Of a stretch of DNA of 64,000 bases, positions 16,300 through 24,892 are shown in pieces. Source of the DNA: Mesosutterella multiformis (GTDB taxonomy: Bacteria > Pseudomonadota > Gammaproteobacteria > Burkholderiales > Burkholderiaceae_F); assembly GCF_003402575.1 (NCBI RefSeq), contig NZ_BGZJ01000002.1:62001-126000 (forward strand). Direction: 5' to 3'. Every line of letters begins with the position of its first letter. The stretch's first letter is position 1. The notes under the pieces were generated by a model. The model worked only from the letters and a program-made list of their open reading frames with translations. It ran no database searches and was not told where the DNA came from. The position numbers were made by a program, and so were the translations under genes.

Positions 16300-17790
16300 G
16301 TGGAAGCAAAGAAAAAACCGGTGGTGTCAGTCCCCATTCATATCCGGAAAAACGGGAAACTCCCGGTCGGGAAGCAGATCACGCGGGAACTGATCCGGCT
16401 TCGGAGCCGCGGGGCGCTGAAACCCGGGGACAGGCTCCCTGGGATCCGGAGTCTCGCGTCTGACCTCGGCGTCGCCCCGAACACCGTTGCCGGCGCCTAC
16501 GCGGAACTCTCCGCGACGGGGTTCGCCGTCTCAAAACCCGCCTCCGGCTACTTCGTCGCGGAAACAAAACCGATCCCGGAACCCCCTCGCCCCGTACACC
16601 CGCCGGTTCACGCCCGCCCCTTGACGCGGAAAGCGGAAGCGGCCCGGAGCGCCGCGGCGGCCGCGGGTACCGGAAACTTTGAGAACCGCCCGTTCAAGAT
16701 CTATGGGTCTGCGATGGAGAAGACGGTCGAACGGGACTGGGTGAAGATCGCCGCGTCTACCGCCCGAAGCCCTTGGCGGCACACCTTTTACAGCCCTCCT
16801 GCCGGCTACGCTCCCTTACGGAAAGTGATCGCGGCGAAGCTCCGGGAAACGCGAGGAATCGTGTGCGGAGAGGAGAACATCGTCATTACGACGGGAAGCG
16901 TGCAGAGTCTCTCGCTTATCGCCGGCACGCTTTTCACGCCGGGCGACGCCATTCTCACTGAAGCCCCGATGCTCCCGCTTGACGCGAAGGTGCTCGATTT
17001 CGCGGGGCTCCGCCGGATCCCGGTGCCGGTCGATCGGGAAGGCATGGTGTTTACGGCGCCGGAAGGCGTCCTGAAACCGAAGGGAATCCTCGTCACCCCG
17101 GCGAGCCAGATGCCGATGTCGGTCCCGATGGCGGACGCGCGGCGAGCCGCGATCCTACGCTTGGCGCTTGATACGGGAGCCTGGATTCTCGAAGAGGATA
17201 CGGATGGGGTTGTGACGCTGGGCGCCAAACCCCGCTTTCCCATCCGGTCGCTCCCACGCGCGGATGAAGCCGTGATCTATATGGAGAGCTTTACGCTGCA
17301 GGTGTTCCCGGGGCTGAGGCTCGCCTACGCCGTGCTCCCGGAACCGCAGGCAGAGGCACTCGCCGGCGCAAAGCTTCTCACGGATCGCTTTACGTCGGAA
17401 TCGCTCCAGGCAGCTCTCGCCGAATATCTCGAGAGCCCCGGCTCCGCTCATCACATCCGGAAGATGGCGCGGGACTACCGGAAGCGCTTCGCGCTCCTCC
17501 GGGATGCTCTTCGCTCGTCACTCGGACCTCTTGGCCGGGTGTCAGAAACTGAAGCCGGCCCTCACCTCGCGCTCCTTCTTGATCCCACTATCCCTGATAC
17601 CGCATTGCAGGCCGCGCTTGAGCGTGACGGGATCACCGCAAGAGCGATCAGCAGTTTCACGGACGCTCCTGCCGGAACGAATGGGCTCCTTCTCGGATTT
17701 GGAACGTTTACGGAAAGAGAGATCCTCTCAGGTGCCGCCCGTATCGCGGAACGCGCGAAGGCGCTTTTCGCCGCGGCCAATCTCCGCTGA
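16300..17790 (+). CDS. MocR/PdxR-family regulator (GntR HTH fused to aminotransferase-like domain)
   Basis: This protein of about 496 residues has a winged helix-turn-helix (GDRLPGIRSLASDLGVAPNTVAGAY region) followed by a fold-type I aminotransferase domain. I chose GTG 16300, preceded by AAAGGAAG; the frame continues upstream to GTG 16240 across the operator. At the usual Schiff-base motif, S-K-x-L-F-P-G-L-R, this protein reads F-T-L-Q-V-F-P-G-L-R, so the Lys position appears to be Leu. If so, it cannot hold PLP covalently and would sense another ligand or PLP without an aldimine. The likely target is the divergent PLP enzyme. Confidence 0.82.
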   Translation: MEAKKKPVVSVPIHIRKNGKLPVGKQITRELIRLRSRGALKPGDRLPGIRSLASDLGVAPNTVAGAYAELSATGFAVSKPASGYFVAETKPIPEPPRPVHPPVHARPLTRKAEAARSAAAAAGTGNFENRPFKIYGSAMEKTVERDWVKIAASTARSPWRHTFYSPPAGYAPLRKVIAAKLRETRGIVCGEENIVITTGSVQSLSLIAGTLFTPGDAILTEAPMLPLDAKVLDFAGLRRIPVPVDREGMVFTAPEGVLKPKGILVTPASQMPMSVPMADARRAAILRLALDTGAWILEEDTDGVVTLGAKPRFPIRSLPRADEAVIYMESFTLQVFPGLRLAYAVLPEPQAEALAGAKLLTDRFTSESLQAALAEYLESPGSAHHIRKMARDYRKRFALLRDALRSSLGPLGRVSETEAGPHLALLLDPTIPDTALQAALERDGITARAISSFTDAPAGTNGLLLGFGTFTEREILSGAARIAERAKALFAAANLR

Positions 17791-17812
17791 CACCGTTCCT
17801 CTTTCTCAAAGT

Positions 17813-17965
17813 CAAAAAAAACCGGCTGATCAGAAACACGATTAGCCGGATAAGACTGGAGTCAAAGGAAAGAAGTCACACACTACACGCTGCCCCCACT
17901 GCACTGCTTTGCACGTTGGGGCTGCTCGGAGATTTTCCTTACAGATCATCCCCTTGCAGAATCAA
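17813..17965 (-). ncRNA. Candidate small RNA E1 (terminator plus CU-rich motif)
   Basis: Read on the minus strand, a GCAGCCCC/GGGGGCAGC hairpin is followed by CTTCTTTCCTTTGAC (17861-17875) and an ACCGGCT/AGCCGG-type hairpin with eight T (ends 17814). GTTGCAATT lies upstream at 17998-18006, as in E2, E4 and E5. No coding frame is conserved. An alternative is a terminator for stray antisense transcription into the regulator gene. Confidence 0.5.
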
Positions 17966-18083
17966 CAATAGGCGCTTTCCGTGATTGCGCGCGGATCAAT
18001 TGCAACCAAACGATGCAGTGAGCGAAGTTTTTCGCATTTCGGATACAAATAGCGGCAGATGACGTATTTTGCCCGCCTGCGGA

Positions 18084-18228
18084 TAAAAAAATTCCGGCAT
18101 TTCTCGTGAAAACGCCGGAAAATCAAACACTTAGTTAGTTCAAAGGAGAGAGATACTTCATCACACTCTGCGCCTCGGGTACTCACCGAGACTGGCTGTC
18201 GCTGCGGGGTCTGCAAACCCGCACCTCT
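18084..18228 (-). ncRNA. Candidate small RNA E2
   Basis: Minus strand: promoter-like TTGCAG (18262-18257), 16 bp, TTTAAT (18240-18235); then two hairpins (GCGGGT...ACCCCGC and CTCGG...CCGAG); then the motif CTCTCCTTTGAA (18150-18139); then the TTCCGGC/GCCGGAA terminator with T7 (18120-18085). The CTCCTTTGAA motif is complementary to a ribosome site (AAGGAG). GTTGCAATT is at 18283-18275. It resembles E6 closely around the motif. Confidence 0.6.
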
Positions 18229-18385
18229 TGCGTAATTAAAACTCTATTCGAATTGCCTGCAACATTCTTCCATCAATTGCAACAAAATCTTTTAACAACA
18301 AGCGGGAACAGCACGGACGGGACTTCCGGAGCGATATCGGGGTTTTCGTGTAATCACCTGGATTACCTCCAACAGATCAGATAAA

Positions 18386-18439
18386 TTCCGGCGTTTCTCG
18401 TGGGACTGCCGGAAAATTTCCAACACATTCAAAGGAGAT
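18386..18439 (-). ncRNA. E-type motif and hairpin at the 3' end of the TnpB-like gene (E3)
   Basis: Starting 16 bases after the TnpB-like stop, the minus strand reads ATCTCCTTTGAAT and then a GCCGGAA/TTCCGGC type hairpin whose loop strand (CACGAGAAA) is shared with E2. The T-run is weak here (AATTTATC). Position and strand would fit a guide-RNA tail of the TnpB-like gene, or the gene's own 3' UTR. Confidence 0.45.
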
Positions 18440-18454
18440 CGAACAACTGCCTGA

Positions 18455-20011
18455 TTATTCAGGAGATTCCGATACATCAGCAGCTTTTCCGACGAAGCAA
18501 GTTTGGAAAGACTCGCGCGGTCGGACGTCACTGCGGACACGGAAAATTTTCGTCTGCACTGCCTCTGATGTGAAACCCGGCGATGGGTCCCGCACGAGCC
18601 GCGACAGGAATCTCTCCCTGTCAGGACCCTTTGGCAGTTTAATGTCGCGCACAAACCCCGCAGACTTAAGCTGATGTTCCACAGCCTGCCAGCACCTCTC
18701 AATGCTGACCGGGTCGTGCTCGCCGTTCTTAACGCAGCAGGCCAGGAGTGCGCTGTAGATGTCTCGGGACACCAGCGTATCGCTGCCGCCCAATGAATGC
18801 CATCGCTGTTGCAGCGGTTTCCTGGTATAGGTCTGCGTTCTATGGTCATACTGGCTCATACGCAGTTTCCGGGTATCCAGTTCATTTACCGTCAAGGCAG
18901 CACTTTCAGCCTTCCTCTTGAGTCGCTGAACAAATAATCCCGATGCCTGGCGCTGAGCGCTTCTTCCAAAATTACGTTGATAGCTCCTATAGCTGATTGT
19001 TTCAAGATTGACCGTTCCGGCCTGCTCAAAAATCGAGTTAATCAGTGCTCCGTGGTCGCGCTTTCGTGTCTCTGCCGCTCGGCGATACAGGTCAGCCAAT
19101 TCTCGTAACAGTTTTTCATAGTGATTGGAACGCTTCCATTCTCGTGCTCCTTTTTTAGTCGCTCCGCTGGGTTCGTAATTGTCCGGATTCATTGCCCGAA
19201 GTGACCGAGCCATCTTCCTTCGCAGATTCCTGATCTTTGCCCAGGGTATTTCTCCGTAAGGGGAAAGGAACGTAAATCCGGCGAAATTCGGGCTGACCAT
19301 CGCCACCTTGGAAGGGCCGATATCAAGGCCTATCGTCTCGCTCTTCGGAGCGTACACATGGCGCACGGGTGGCAAACCAACCATGACAAGCTGGACGAAC
19401 CACCGTTCTCTGCAATTAAGAATCCGACGGACAATGCGGCAGATCTTGACCTGCCTCGGGCTGTCTTCCGACCCAAGCGCTTCCTGAAAGTAAGCCGTGT
19501 GCTTTACAAGAGCCGGAAACCGATAACCCCTCCAGACCACAGACTGCAGCTGCGGTTTCCATATAATTCCTCTGTTGCCGCAGCAGTACATGGAATGAAG
19601 TCCGCGCCGCTTGGTTTTAAATCGGGGACGTCCGCCCTTAGCATAGATATAGCGCTCCAGTGCCCGCCACACGGTAAAACCGATGAACTTAGCTTCAGTA
19701 AAGCCAATCAGATTGGTTTTGCCAGACGCTTTGCGGTGGTTAGCGGCCATATCACCAAGACCGAACTCATTGAGTCCGTATTTTTTCTGAATTCGTTTGA
19801 GTTCAGCGTTCCGATCCGACACCTTCTTGATGAGGAAAGCGTTCTTCCATTCGGTGCTCTGGCGCATATGTGTCAGCTTTCCCAGTGCCTGACCGAGCGT
19901 GGCGTTGTAAATAGTTCGCCCAAACTCAAAAGCCATCGCGAGCCTCCGCGACTCTTCATCGCCGATTCGAAGCGGAAGCTCGACAACATAATATTGAGAT
20001 GACGTTCCCAT
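18455..20011 (-). CDS. TnpB-like RuvC nuclease homologue without zinc knuckle
   Basis: This 518-residue protein has a TnpB-type N-terminal region (EFGRTIYNATL), RuvC-I GLDIG with Asp230, RuvC-II NLETISYRSY with Glu337, and RuvC-III SRDIYSALL with Asp417, so the acidic triad seems intact. The Cys4 zinc knuckle normally lying between RuvC-II and -III is absent: residues 385-412 contain no Cys. GGAG lies six bases before ATG 20011. No TnpA partner and no clear transposon ends are visible. It is either a solitary TnpB or a domesticated RNA-guided protein. Repeated hairpins E2/E3 lie just downstream on the same strand. Confidence 0.72.
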   Translation of the reverse strand: MGTSSQYYVVELPLRIGDEESRRLAMAFEFGRTIYNATLGQALGKLTHMRQSTEWKNAFLIKKVSDRNAELKRIQKKYGLNEFGLGDMAANHRKASGKTNLIGFTEAKFIGFTVWRALERYIYAKGGRPRFKTKRRGLHSMYCCGNRGIIWKPQLQSVVWRGYRFPALVKHTAYFQEALGSEDSPRQVKICRIVRRILNCRERWFVQLVMVGLPPVRHVYAPKSETIGLDIGPSKVAMVSPNFAGFTFLSPYGEIPWAKIRNLRRKMARSLRAMNPDNYEPSGATKKGAREWKRSNHYEKLLRELADLYRRAAETRKRDHGALINSIFEQAGTVNLETISYRSYQRNFGRSAQRQASGLFVQRLKRKAESAALTVNELDTRKLRMSQYDHRTQTYTRKPLQQRWHSLGGSDTLVSRDIYSALLACCVKNGEHDPVSIERCWQAVEHQLKSAGFVRDIKLPKGPDRERFLSRLVRDPSPGFTSEAVQTKIFRVRSDVRPRESFQTCFVGKAADVSESPE

Positions 20012-20598
20012 TTACAGCTCCGTTAGATCAAATCAGGAACAGACACCTTTCCTTCAGGTGTTCAATTCCTTTTTGAGTTTCATGACATAGAAAAGCCCGC
20101 TCCATTAATTACTAAAAATAACGTTTTAGTAGTTACGTTTAATAATTTTCATAAGGGTCCGAAAAATCGTCCCCGCGAGCACAATCCAATTCTCTTACCT
20201 GATTTAAATGGGTTTTCGTGTAAAAATATTTTGTTACATTTGGGTTGAAGTGAAACGAATCGACGTTTTTTCTGCTTGTATTTTCAAAAATTCGATGTGT
20301 TAAAGCAACGATTCGAGTTATCACAGACTTAACGAGATTCCGCCCGTAAGACTCATCCTCAGGCTTATCTGAGGCGACGATTGAAGTTTCAATCTTCAGA
20401 CAGCGGATATCGGCGCGAGGCTATCAGCCGCCCAGGTCAGTGCCAACGCCGCGAGTCACCTGTCGGGAGGCGGTTGCGCCAATCTTTCTGGAGACTGATT
20501 TCCTAATAACAGCGGATTAAACAAGGAAGTGTTTCTGCTAAGAAACATGAATAGGCGGGGCTTCCGGTGCCGTAATCACTGATTCGTTCGAAGAGAAC
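20012..20598. other. Gene-free region with hairpins
   Basis: About 590 bp of AT-richer DNA. Visible stems are CACCT/AGGTG near 20046-20064, CTCAG/CTGAG near 20360-20375 and GATTGAA/TTCAATC near 20379-20395, followed by a GC-rich, possibly structured stretch to 20500. No convincing gene. Confidence 0.35.
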
Positions 20599-20636
20599 AA
20601 AAAAAAGCCCGGCGATTCCAGAAAGAAACGTCGGGC
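20599..20636 (-). terminator. Minus-strand terminator hairpin
   Basis: GCCCGACG/CGCCGGGC type stem followed on the minus strand by T8. No gene lies upstream on that strand, so it may end another small RNA starting near 20720. The CTCCTTT motif is missing. Confidence 0.5.
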
Positions 20637-20851
20637 AAATCTCGTTTAAAACAAATGCATGCCTGCGCGCGACACACAGAGACCGCGTCCGGAGGCTACC
20701 CGGACAGCTGAGGCTGCCAAGCGCAGAAAAGAATGGACCTCAGCGCGCTTCGCTACTTTATGCCCGCTGACTGCAAAGATGGCTCAGGAAAATGAAACAG
20801 AAGTGTTACTGAAAGCGGGACAGCACTCTCCTCTGCCCGCGTCAAATACTT

Positions 20852-20956
20852 TTGACAAGTGTGTAGTATTTACTCTACACTTCCCGCAAGTAATAACGAT
20901 TGCTGATGGTTTTGGGTCGTTTTTGGTTTAGCTAAAATGTGGAGTAACTGCTACAC
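20852..20956. promoter_or_regulatory. Promoter and two operators of the XRE regulator
   Basis: TTGACA (20852-20857) overlaps the approach to GTGTAG-N8-CTACAC (20861-20880). A second site, GTGGAG-N6-CTACAC (20939-20956), lies 11 bp before the gene start. The two related palindromes suggest autorepression by the adjacent XRE protein. Confidence 0.6.
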
Positions 20957-20967
20957 AGGCTAATACC

Positions 20968-21321
20968 ATGGACTTTGGAACATACATTCGCGAAGCACGG
21001 CTCAGACTCCAAGAGGAAGACCGACGCACCTATTCGCTGCGCCAGGTCGCTGAACGAGTCGGCATCGAGCCATCCTATCTTTCCAAGATTGAGCGAGGCA
21101 TATTTCCTCCTCCATCTGAAGAAACGATTGTGTTAATCGCCCAGGAGCTTCACGAAGACAAAGATGTTCTTCTCGCCATGGCAGGCAAGCTATCCAGCGA
21201 CCTCAAGGCCATTATTACCGCCCGGCCAAAGCTTTTCGCCCAGGTTCTCAGGCAGATGAAGCAGATGCCGGACGATGCGATTCTGGAGATCAGCCGTGAA
21301 GTGAAAGACGGCGATTGGTGA
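20968..21321 (+). CDS. XRE-family helix-turn-helix regulator
   Basis: This 117-residue protein has an HTH at about residues 20-55 (YSLRQVAERVGIEPSYLSKIERG), a classical XRE/Cro fold, and a helical C-terminus probably for dimerisation. It is preceded by two palindromic operators. The next gene starts 19 bases downstream, so the pair is probably one operon and this protein its repressor. Confidence 0.85.
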   Translation: MDFGTYIREARLRLQEEDRRTYSLRQVAERVGIEPSYLSKIERGIFPPPSEETIVLIAQELHEDKDVLLAMAGKLSSDLKAIITARPKLFAQVLRQMKQMPDDAILEISREVKDGDW

Positions 21322-21340
21322 TAACTGAAGGAGGTCCTCC

Positions 21341-22314
21341 ATGTCTGAGAAAGGCCACACTGTCCAAGTACAACTCCGTACCCATAAGCCCCGCAGCAGC
21401 GTTCGTTTAATTGACAATAACGAACTGGAATTCGCCTTTCCCGCGATTGGCAAAGACTGCATACTGCGCATGAATTTCCAACGCACCCTGCGAGTTCCTG
21501 ATGATGAAGTCAATAATCTTCCGCCCGGACTAGACCGGTTTGAACTCGAACACGTCGAAGACTATGAAGGCAGGATTCCTCAGAAATGGCTGGAGCACGG
21601 CGGACTTATGCTGCCAATGTACCAGGCTGAAGCCATGTGGATCTCCTTCAGGAGCCCCAGAGAATATCCGTTCGCGGTCCGAATCGCGGCAGGCAAAATC
21701 TGCGCGGTGACCGGGGATGAATGGAAGCCCGGTCTCGTTAATGGCACACGGGTTGATGGCGGCAAAGAACAGAATCTTCAGAATTACCTTCCCGTTCCCG
21801 CCCAACCCTGGATCGACGGCTTCTGTGTAGAAAAGGGGGTCATTCGGCAGTTTGTCGCCGCCCGGCTCGGCGAAGGTCAAACCGCGGAGGAACAGCTGAC
21901 TGGCAAGTCAGAGTTTGGCGGCATCCAGATTCAGGTTTATCCGCTTAAAAAGGAAAAGCGGGTGGAAGAAAGAAGCTTCTCCTCGTATCAGGAAGATTTC
22001 GTCCTCTGCAGCAGGTCAACTCTCAAACCGTCAGAAATGGGACTCGGCGCCGGCGGCCGCATTCATCAGGAAATCTACAAAGACCGCCGTGAGGTCTCGG
22101 ACTACGATACAACCCGGTCGGCACGGGCCTATGTCCATCTCGTAAACTCAGCCGATTGGTCAAGAATCACAGGGCTTCCAATGCCCCGCAAACCTGTATC
22201 CGCGGCAAGGCTGGGCTTCCTTGGTTCGATTACTACTCTGAAGAGAGCGCGGTTTCGGGAAGCAATAGGCTCGCCGGTCTTAAACCCGTTGAAGTGACTG
22301 ACGGCGACTGGTAA
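21341..22314 (+). pseudogene. Unknown conserved protein, frameshifted near its C-terminus
   Basis: AAGGAGG precedes ATG 21341. The open frame gives 318 residues (to 22297). From about 22200 the reading frame one base earlier continues as AGLPWFDYYSEE and ends at TAA 22314, and that sequence looks like the natural C-terminus. I recall related proteins (PW-x-DGFCVEKGVIRQFVA, TAEEQLTG, GGIQIQVYP) of unknown function ending in this way. A one-base deletion or a programmed shift near 22185-22203 would explain it. No function is assigned; it is probably co-transcribed with the XRE regulator. Confidence 0.6.
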
Positions 22315-22458
22315 TCCTCAATCAGCTGACGATCAACTCTAAAAACTCGGGGATATCATGCCGATCAGCATCGTCTCTGCGGTCCGCCAGTTCATCAATA
22401 GCAATTCATTCACCTGAGATAATAGAAACCGCAAGGTGAACAGCCATCGGGGTGCCAT

Positions 22459-23817
22459 ATGTCTGAGGACAAAATCAGTTTTGCCAGCTACACGCTTTCA
22501 GGTCTTTTTTGTGACTTACAAGCCCGGCATCCCGAGATTCTTGACGAACTGGCCAATGAGTTCAAAGACTCTTTTGCTTTATTGCCTTGCGGCACGACGC
22601 AAAGTGAGAAAACGTACTTCGCTGAACGTTTCGGAACCCGATGCGATAAAGCTGTTGCGGAAATTCAAACCGACCCGAATTTCCCCATACCCCCGATAAT
22701 GGCCGCGCTCTGCCGACAGAAATTCATGTCCTATTACACAAGGCAGAGCCTGGTGCTCACCCACAAGAGAGAAGATGGAACAGTCGACTATCGGCTGATA
22801 ACCGCTAAAGGGGCTGTCTCGCAGCATAAGCGGCTTGATACCTCTATCCGCCGCCGGCATATTGAGAGCGATCGCGTCTTCTCCGTGGACCTTGCATCGC
22901 ACGCGTTTCCGAGCGACATCATAAAGTCCTATACCTTAACGCCGAAGGGCATGATTAGGCCCAAGCGAACCATTTTTATTCAGGTGAAAGGCCTCCCCCA
23001 GGAATATGGGCCTTTTGCTGATGAGTTGGCTGATGTCGCTTTTATTGATCCCCGCAGCGATGCCTGCCCCGTATTCGAAAGGGCCGGCATGCCTATCGAA
23101 TTCATAGGCGATGAAATGCGAATTTATCTCGATGAGGAGATACTGCAATTCATTCATCGCAATACTAATGATCAATTACGGATTCGGTTTTCCATCCGCG
23201 TATCCGATTTTTATTTTTTATATTTGCCGATTCCTTCCTCGTTTGACGTCACTGTCGAAGGAGGGCTGTTCGACACATACGGCTTTCACACGGTTTCTGA
23301 AATTGAAAATCCACCTTTCCCGGTTGAGGTTTCTCTTAAAGAAATGATTGATACGGTTATCAGCGTGACCGATTTCGAGAGGCATTGGGATAGAGCAGCG
23401 CGTTTGTATTTCGGAGGCTCAGCCACGATTTCCTTCGTTGATCCCGACGACGTTACTCATCCGGTTTTAGTTCAGGAAGATCTTCTAGCCGAGGCACGGG
23501 CTGATGGATTGCATATGCATTTGAATAATGCGATCGTCGGCTTTCTGAAGAACCATCAAAACGATCGAATCTGGCTTCAAATTGCCTTTGGCGACAATCC
23601 GTATGGCAGTGCGTTTATTCTCTTTCGGGTTTCCCGGTCAGGGGAAAACCTTACGGGCGGTCACTTTTTCTACTCAGAGCAGCTGTGGGACATCGAACAG
23701 CCACCCAGAGTTTGCTTGGTCTCACGTCGATTGGCGAAGAAACTTTTCACGATCTACCCTCTGCTGCCCCCATACGGATCGCCTGACGAGCTGATCCTCG
23801 CCATGTCGTCTCCGTAA
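22459..23817 (+). CDS. Unknown 452-residue protein
   Basis: I do not recognise this protein. It has no signal peptide or membrane segment. It is a mixed alpha/beta sequence with a Cys-containing N-terminal third (about residues 1-100), a basic middle (SIRRRHIESDR) and a C-terminal half rich in aromatic beta-strands. The start ATG follows CGGGGT. GC content is lower than that of the metabolic genes, which suggests transfer. It lies 144 bp after the frameshifted gene, possibly in the same accessory module as the XRE regulator. Confidence 0.6.
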   Translation: MSEDKISFASYTLSGLFCDLQARHPEILDELANEFKDSFALLPCGTTQSEKTYFAERFGTRCDKAVAEIQTDPNFPIPPIMAALCRQKFMSYYTRQSLVLTHKREDGTVDYRLITAKGAVSQHKRLDTSIRRRHIESDRVFSVDLASHAFPSDIIKSYTLTPKGMIRPKRTIFIQVKGLPQEYGPFADELADVAFIDPRSDACPVFERAGMPIEFIGDEMRIYLDEEILQFIHRNTNDQLRIRFSIRVSDFYFLYLPIPSSFDVTVEGGLFDTYGFHTVSEIENPPFPVEVSLKEMIDTVISVTDFERHWDRAARLYFGGSATISFVDPDDVTHPVLVQEDLLAEARADGLHMHLNNAIVGFLKNHQNDRIWLQIAFGDNPYGSAFILFRVSRSGENLTGGHFFYSEQLWDIEQPPRVCLVSRRLAKKLFTIYPLLPPYGSPDELILAMSSP

Positions 23818-23959
23818 AACAAAAGCATCTGCCTTTCCGGCTTTCGCTGAACCCAGAACGGAATGGTTTCTGAAAATTCTGGCGGCCTTCCGCAGATAGC
23901 GGGGCGGAGCCGAATTCCGTGAAACAGTAAATCTTTACCGAGGTCATGCCCTGTGATCT

Positions 23960-24110
23960 AAAAAAAAATCCGGCGAACCCGTGAGGGTAGCGCCGGAATC
24001 AAAGTTTCGTTATCACATTAAAGGCAAAACACCGTTTGACCAGAGCAGCTCCGAAGCGGCCCGGAGCTGATTGAGAACACCACAATGTATCTCAACGTCT
24101 GACCTCACTT
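23960..24110 (-). ncRNA. Candidate small RNA E8
   Basis: On the minus strand, a CAGCTCCG/CGGAGCTG hairpin (24069-24046) is followed by TTGCCTTTAATG and a TCCGGCG/CGCCGGA terminator with nine T (23997-23960). It resembles E2/E4 in order of parts but lacks the exact CTCCTTTGAA. The upstream boundary is a guess. Confidence 0.45.
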
Positions 24111-24235
24111 TACTCCAGATCACGGGAATTCGCATCACCTAAAAAGCAACTCAAGCGTAAATTTTTATCCAGATTTACCCTATATAGTTATGTTTTTATT
24201 TAGTTTTGCTATTAATTTAATATATTGATTTAAAT

Positions 24236-24385
24236 AAAAAAATTCCGGCAATCTATAAAGAAAGCCGGAACTAAAATTCACATTCAAAGGAGAATTCACT
24301 TATGCTCTTCACAGCTCTGCCGTGGCGCAAAACTGAATGGGAAACACCGCTGCGTTTCTCATCGCATGAGAATAATGTAGTACCA
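24236..24385 (-). ncRNA. Candidate small RNA E4
   Basis: On the minus strand, GAATTCTCCTTTGAAT (24297-24282) precedes the TTCCGGC/GCCGGAA terminator with T7 (24270-24236). Upstream, 24406-24436 carries a 31-bp block (two GTTGCA boxes, one in each half) that recurs at 24669-24699 before E5 with about 27 of 31 bases the same. Such a shared block next to unrelated RNA bodies looks like a common promoter or operator. Confidence 0.6.
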
Positions 24386-24498
24386 AAACCTGCAAAGTTC
24401 TGCCGCGAATTGCAACAGAATTGTGTCTGATGCAACGAGTCGGAGACACTTTGCCGCCCCCATTCCTGAAATCCGATTAGTTACTGTTTTTTAAGGAT

Positions 24499-24650
24499 AA
24501 AAAAATGCCGGTACTCAGGAGAGACCGGCACGGGAAAATTCACAATCCATCGGAGAGATGTCGCCTTCGCTTTCAGGGACCGCGGCGCGCGGCACCCGTT
24601 AAAGAAGATTTTTTGTGTCTTCCTTAATGCGTAAGAAAAGCATATTCCTC
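24499..24650 (-). ncRNA. Candidate small RNA E5
   Basis: On the minus strand, ATCTCTCCGATGG (24559-24547) precedes the TGCCGGT/ACCGGCA terminator with T7 (24530-24499). The upstream block 24669-24699 is shared with E4. The body between them differs from E4, so a variable-insert family is suggested. Confidence 0.55.
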
Positions 24651-24892
24651 TTCTCCGCAAAGAAAGAGCCCGAATTGCAACTAAATTATGTCTGTTGCAA
24701 CACGATCTCCAAAGAAACAATCTTTCTCCCGAGTGATTTCTGTATTGAATTCAGCGGGATATCGATCTATTTATTCTGTTCCCTATGTGTCTGTGTGTCG
24801 GCTGACGGGAGGAAGGCGCTCACTCCCGGACGGTTCCCTCCCCCCCTGGCTGAGGAGAGACTGGAGAAAAGGGAATCGTCCGGCGTGATTTC

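Noticed and set aside
20340-20520. tRNA or rRNA fragment in the GC-rich hairpin stretch
   Set aside because: No cloverleaf or T-loop sequence could be formed; left as an unexplained structured region.
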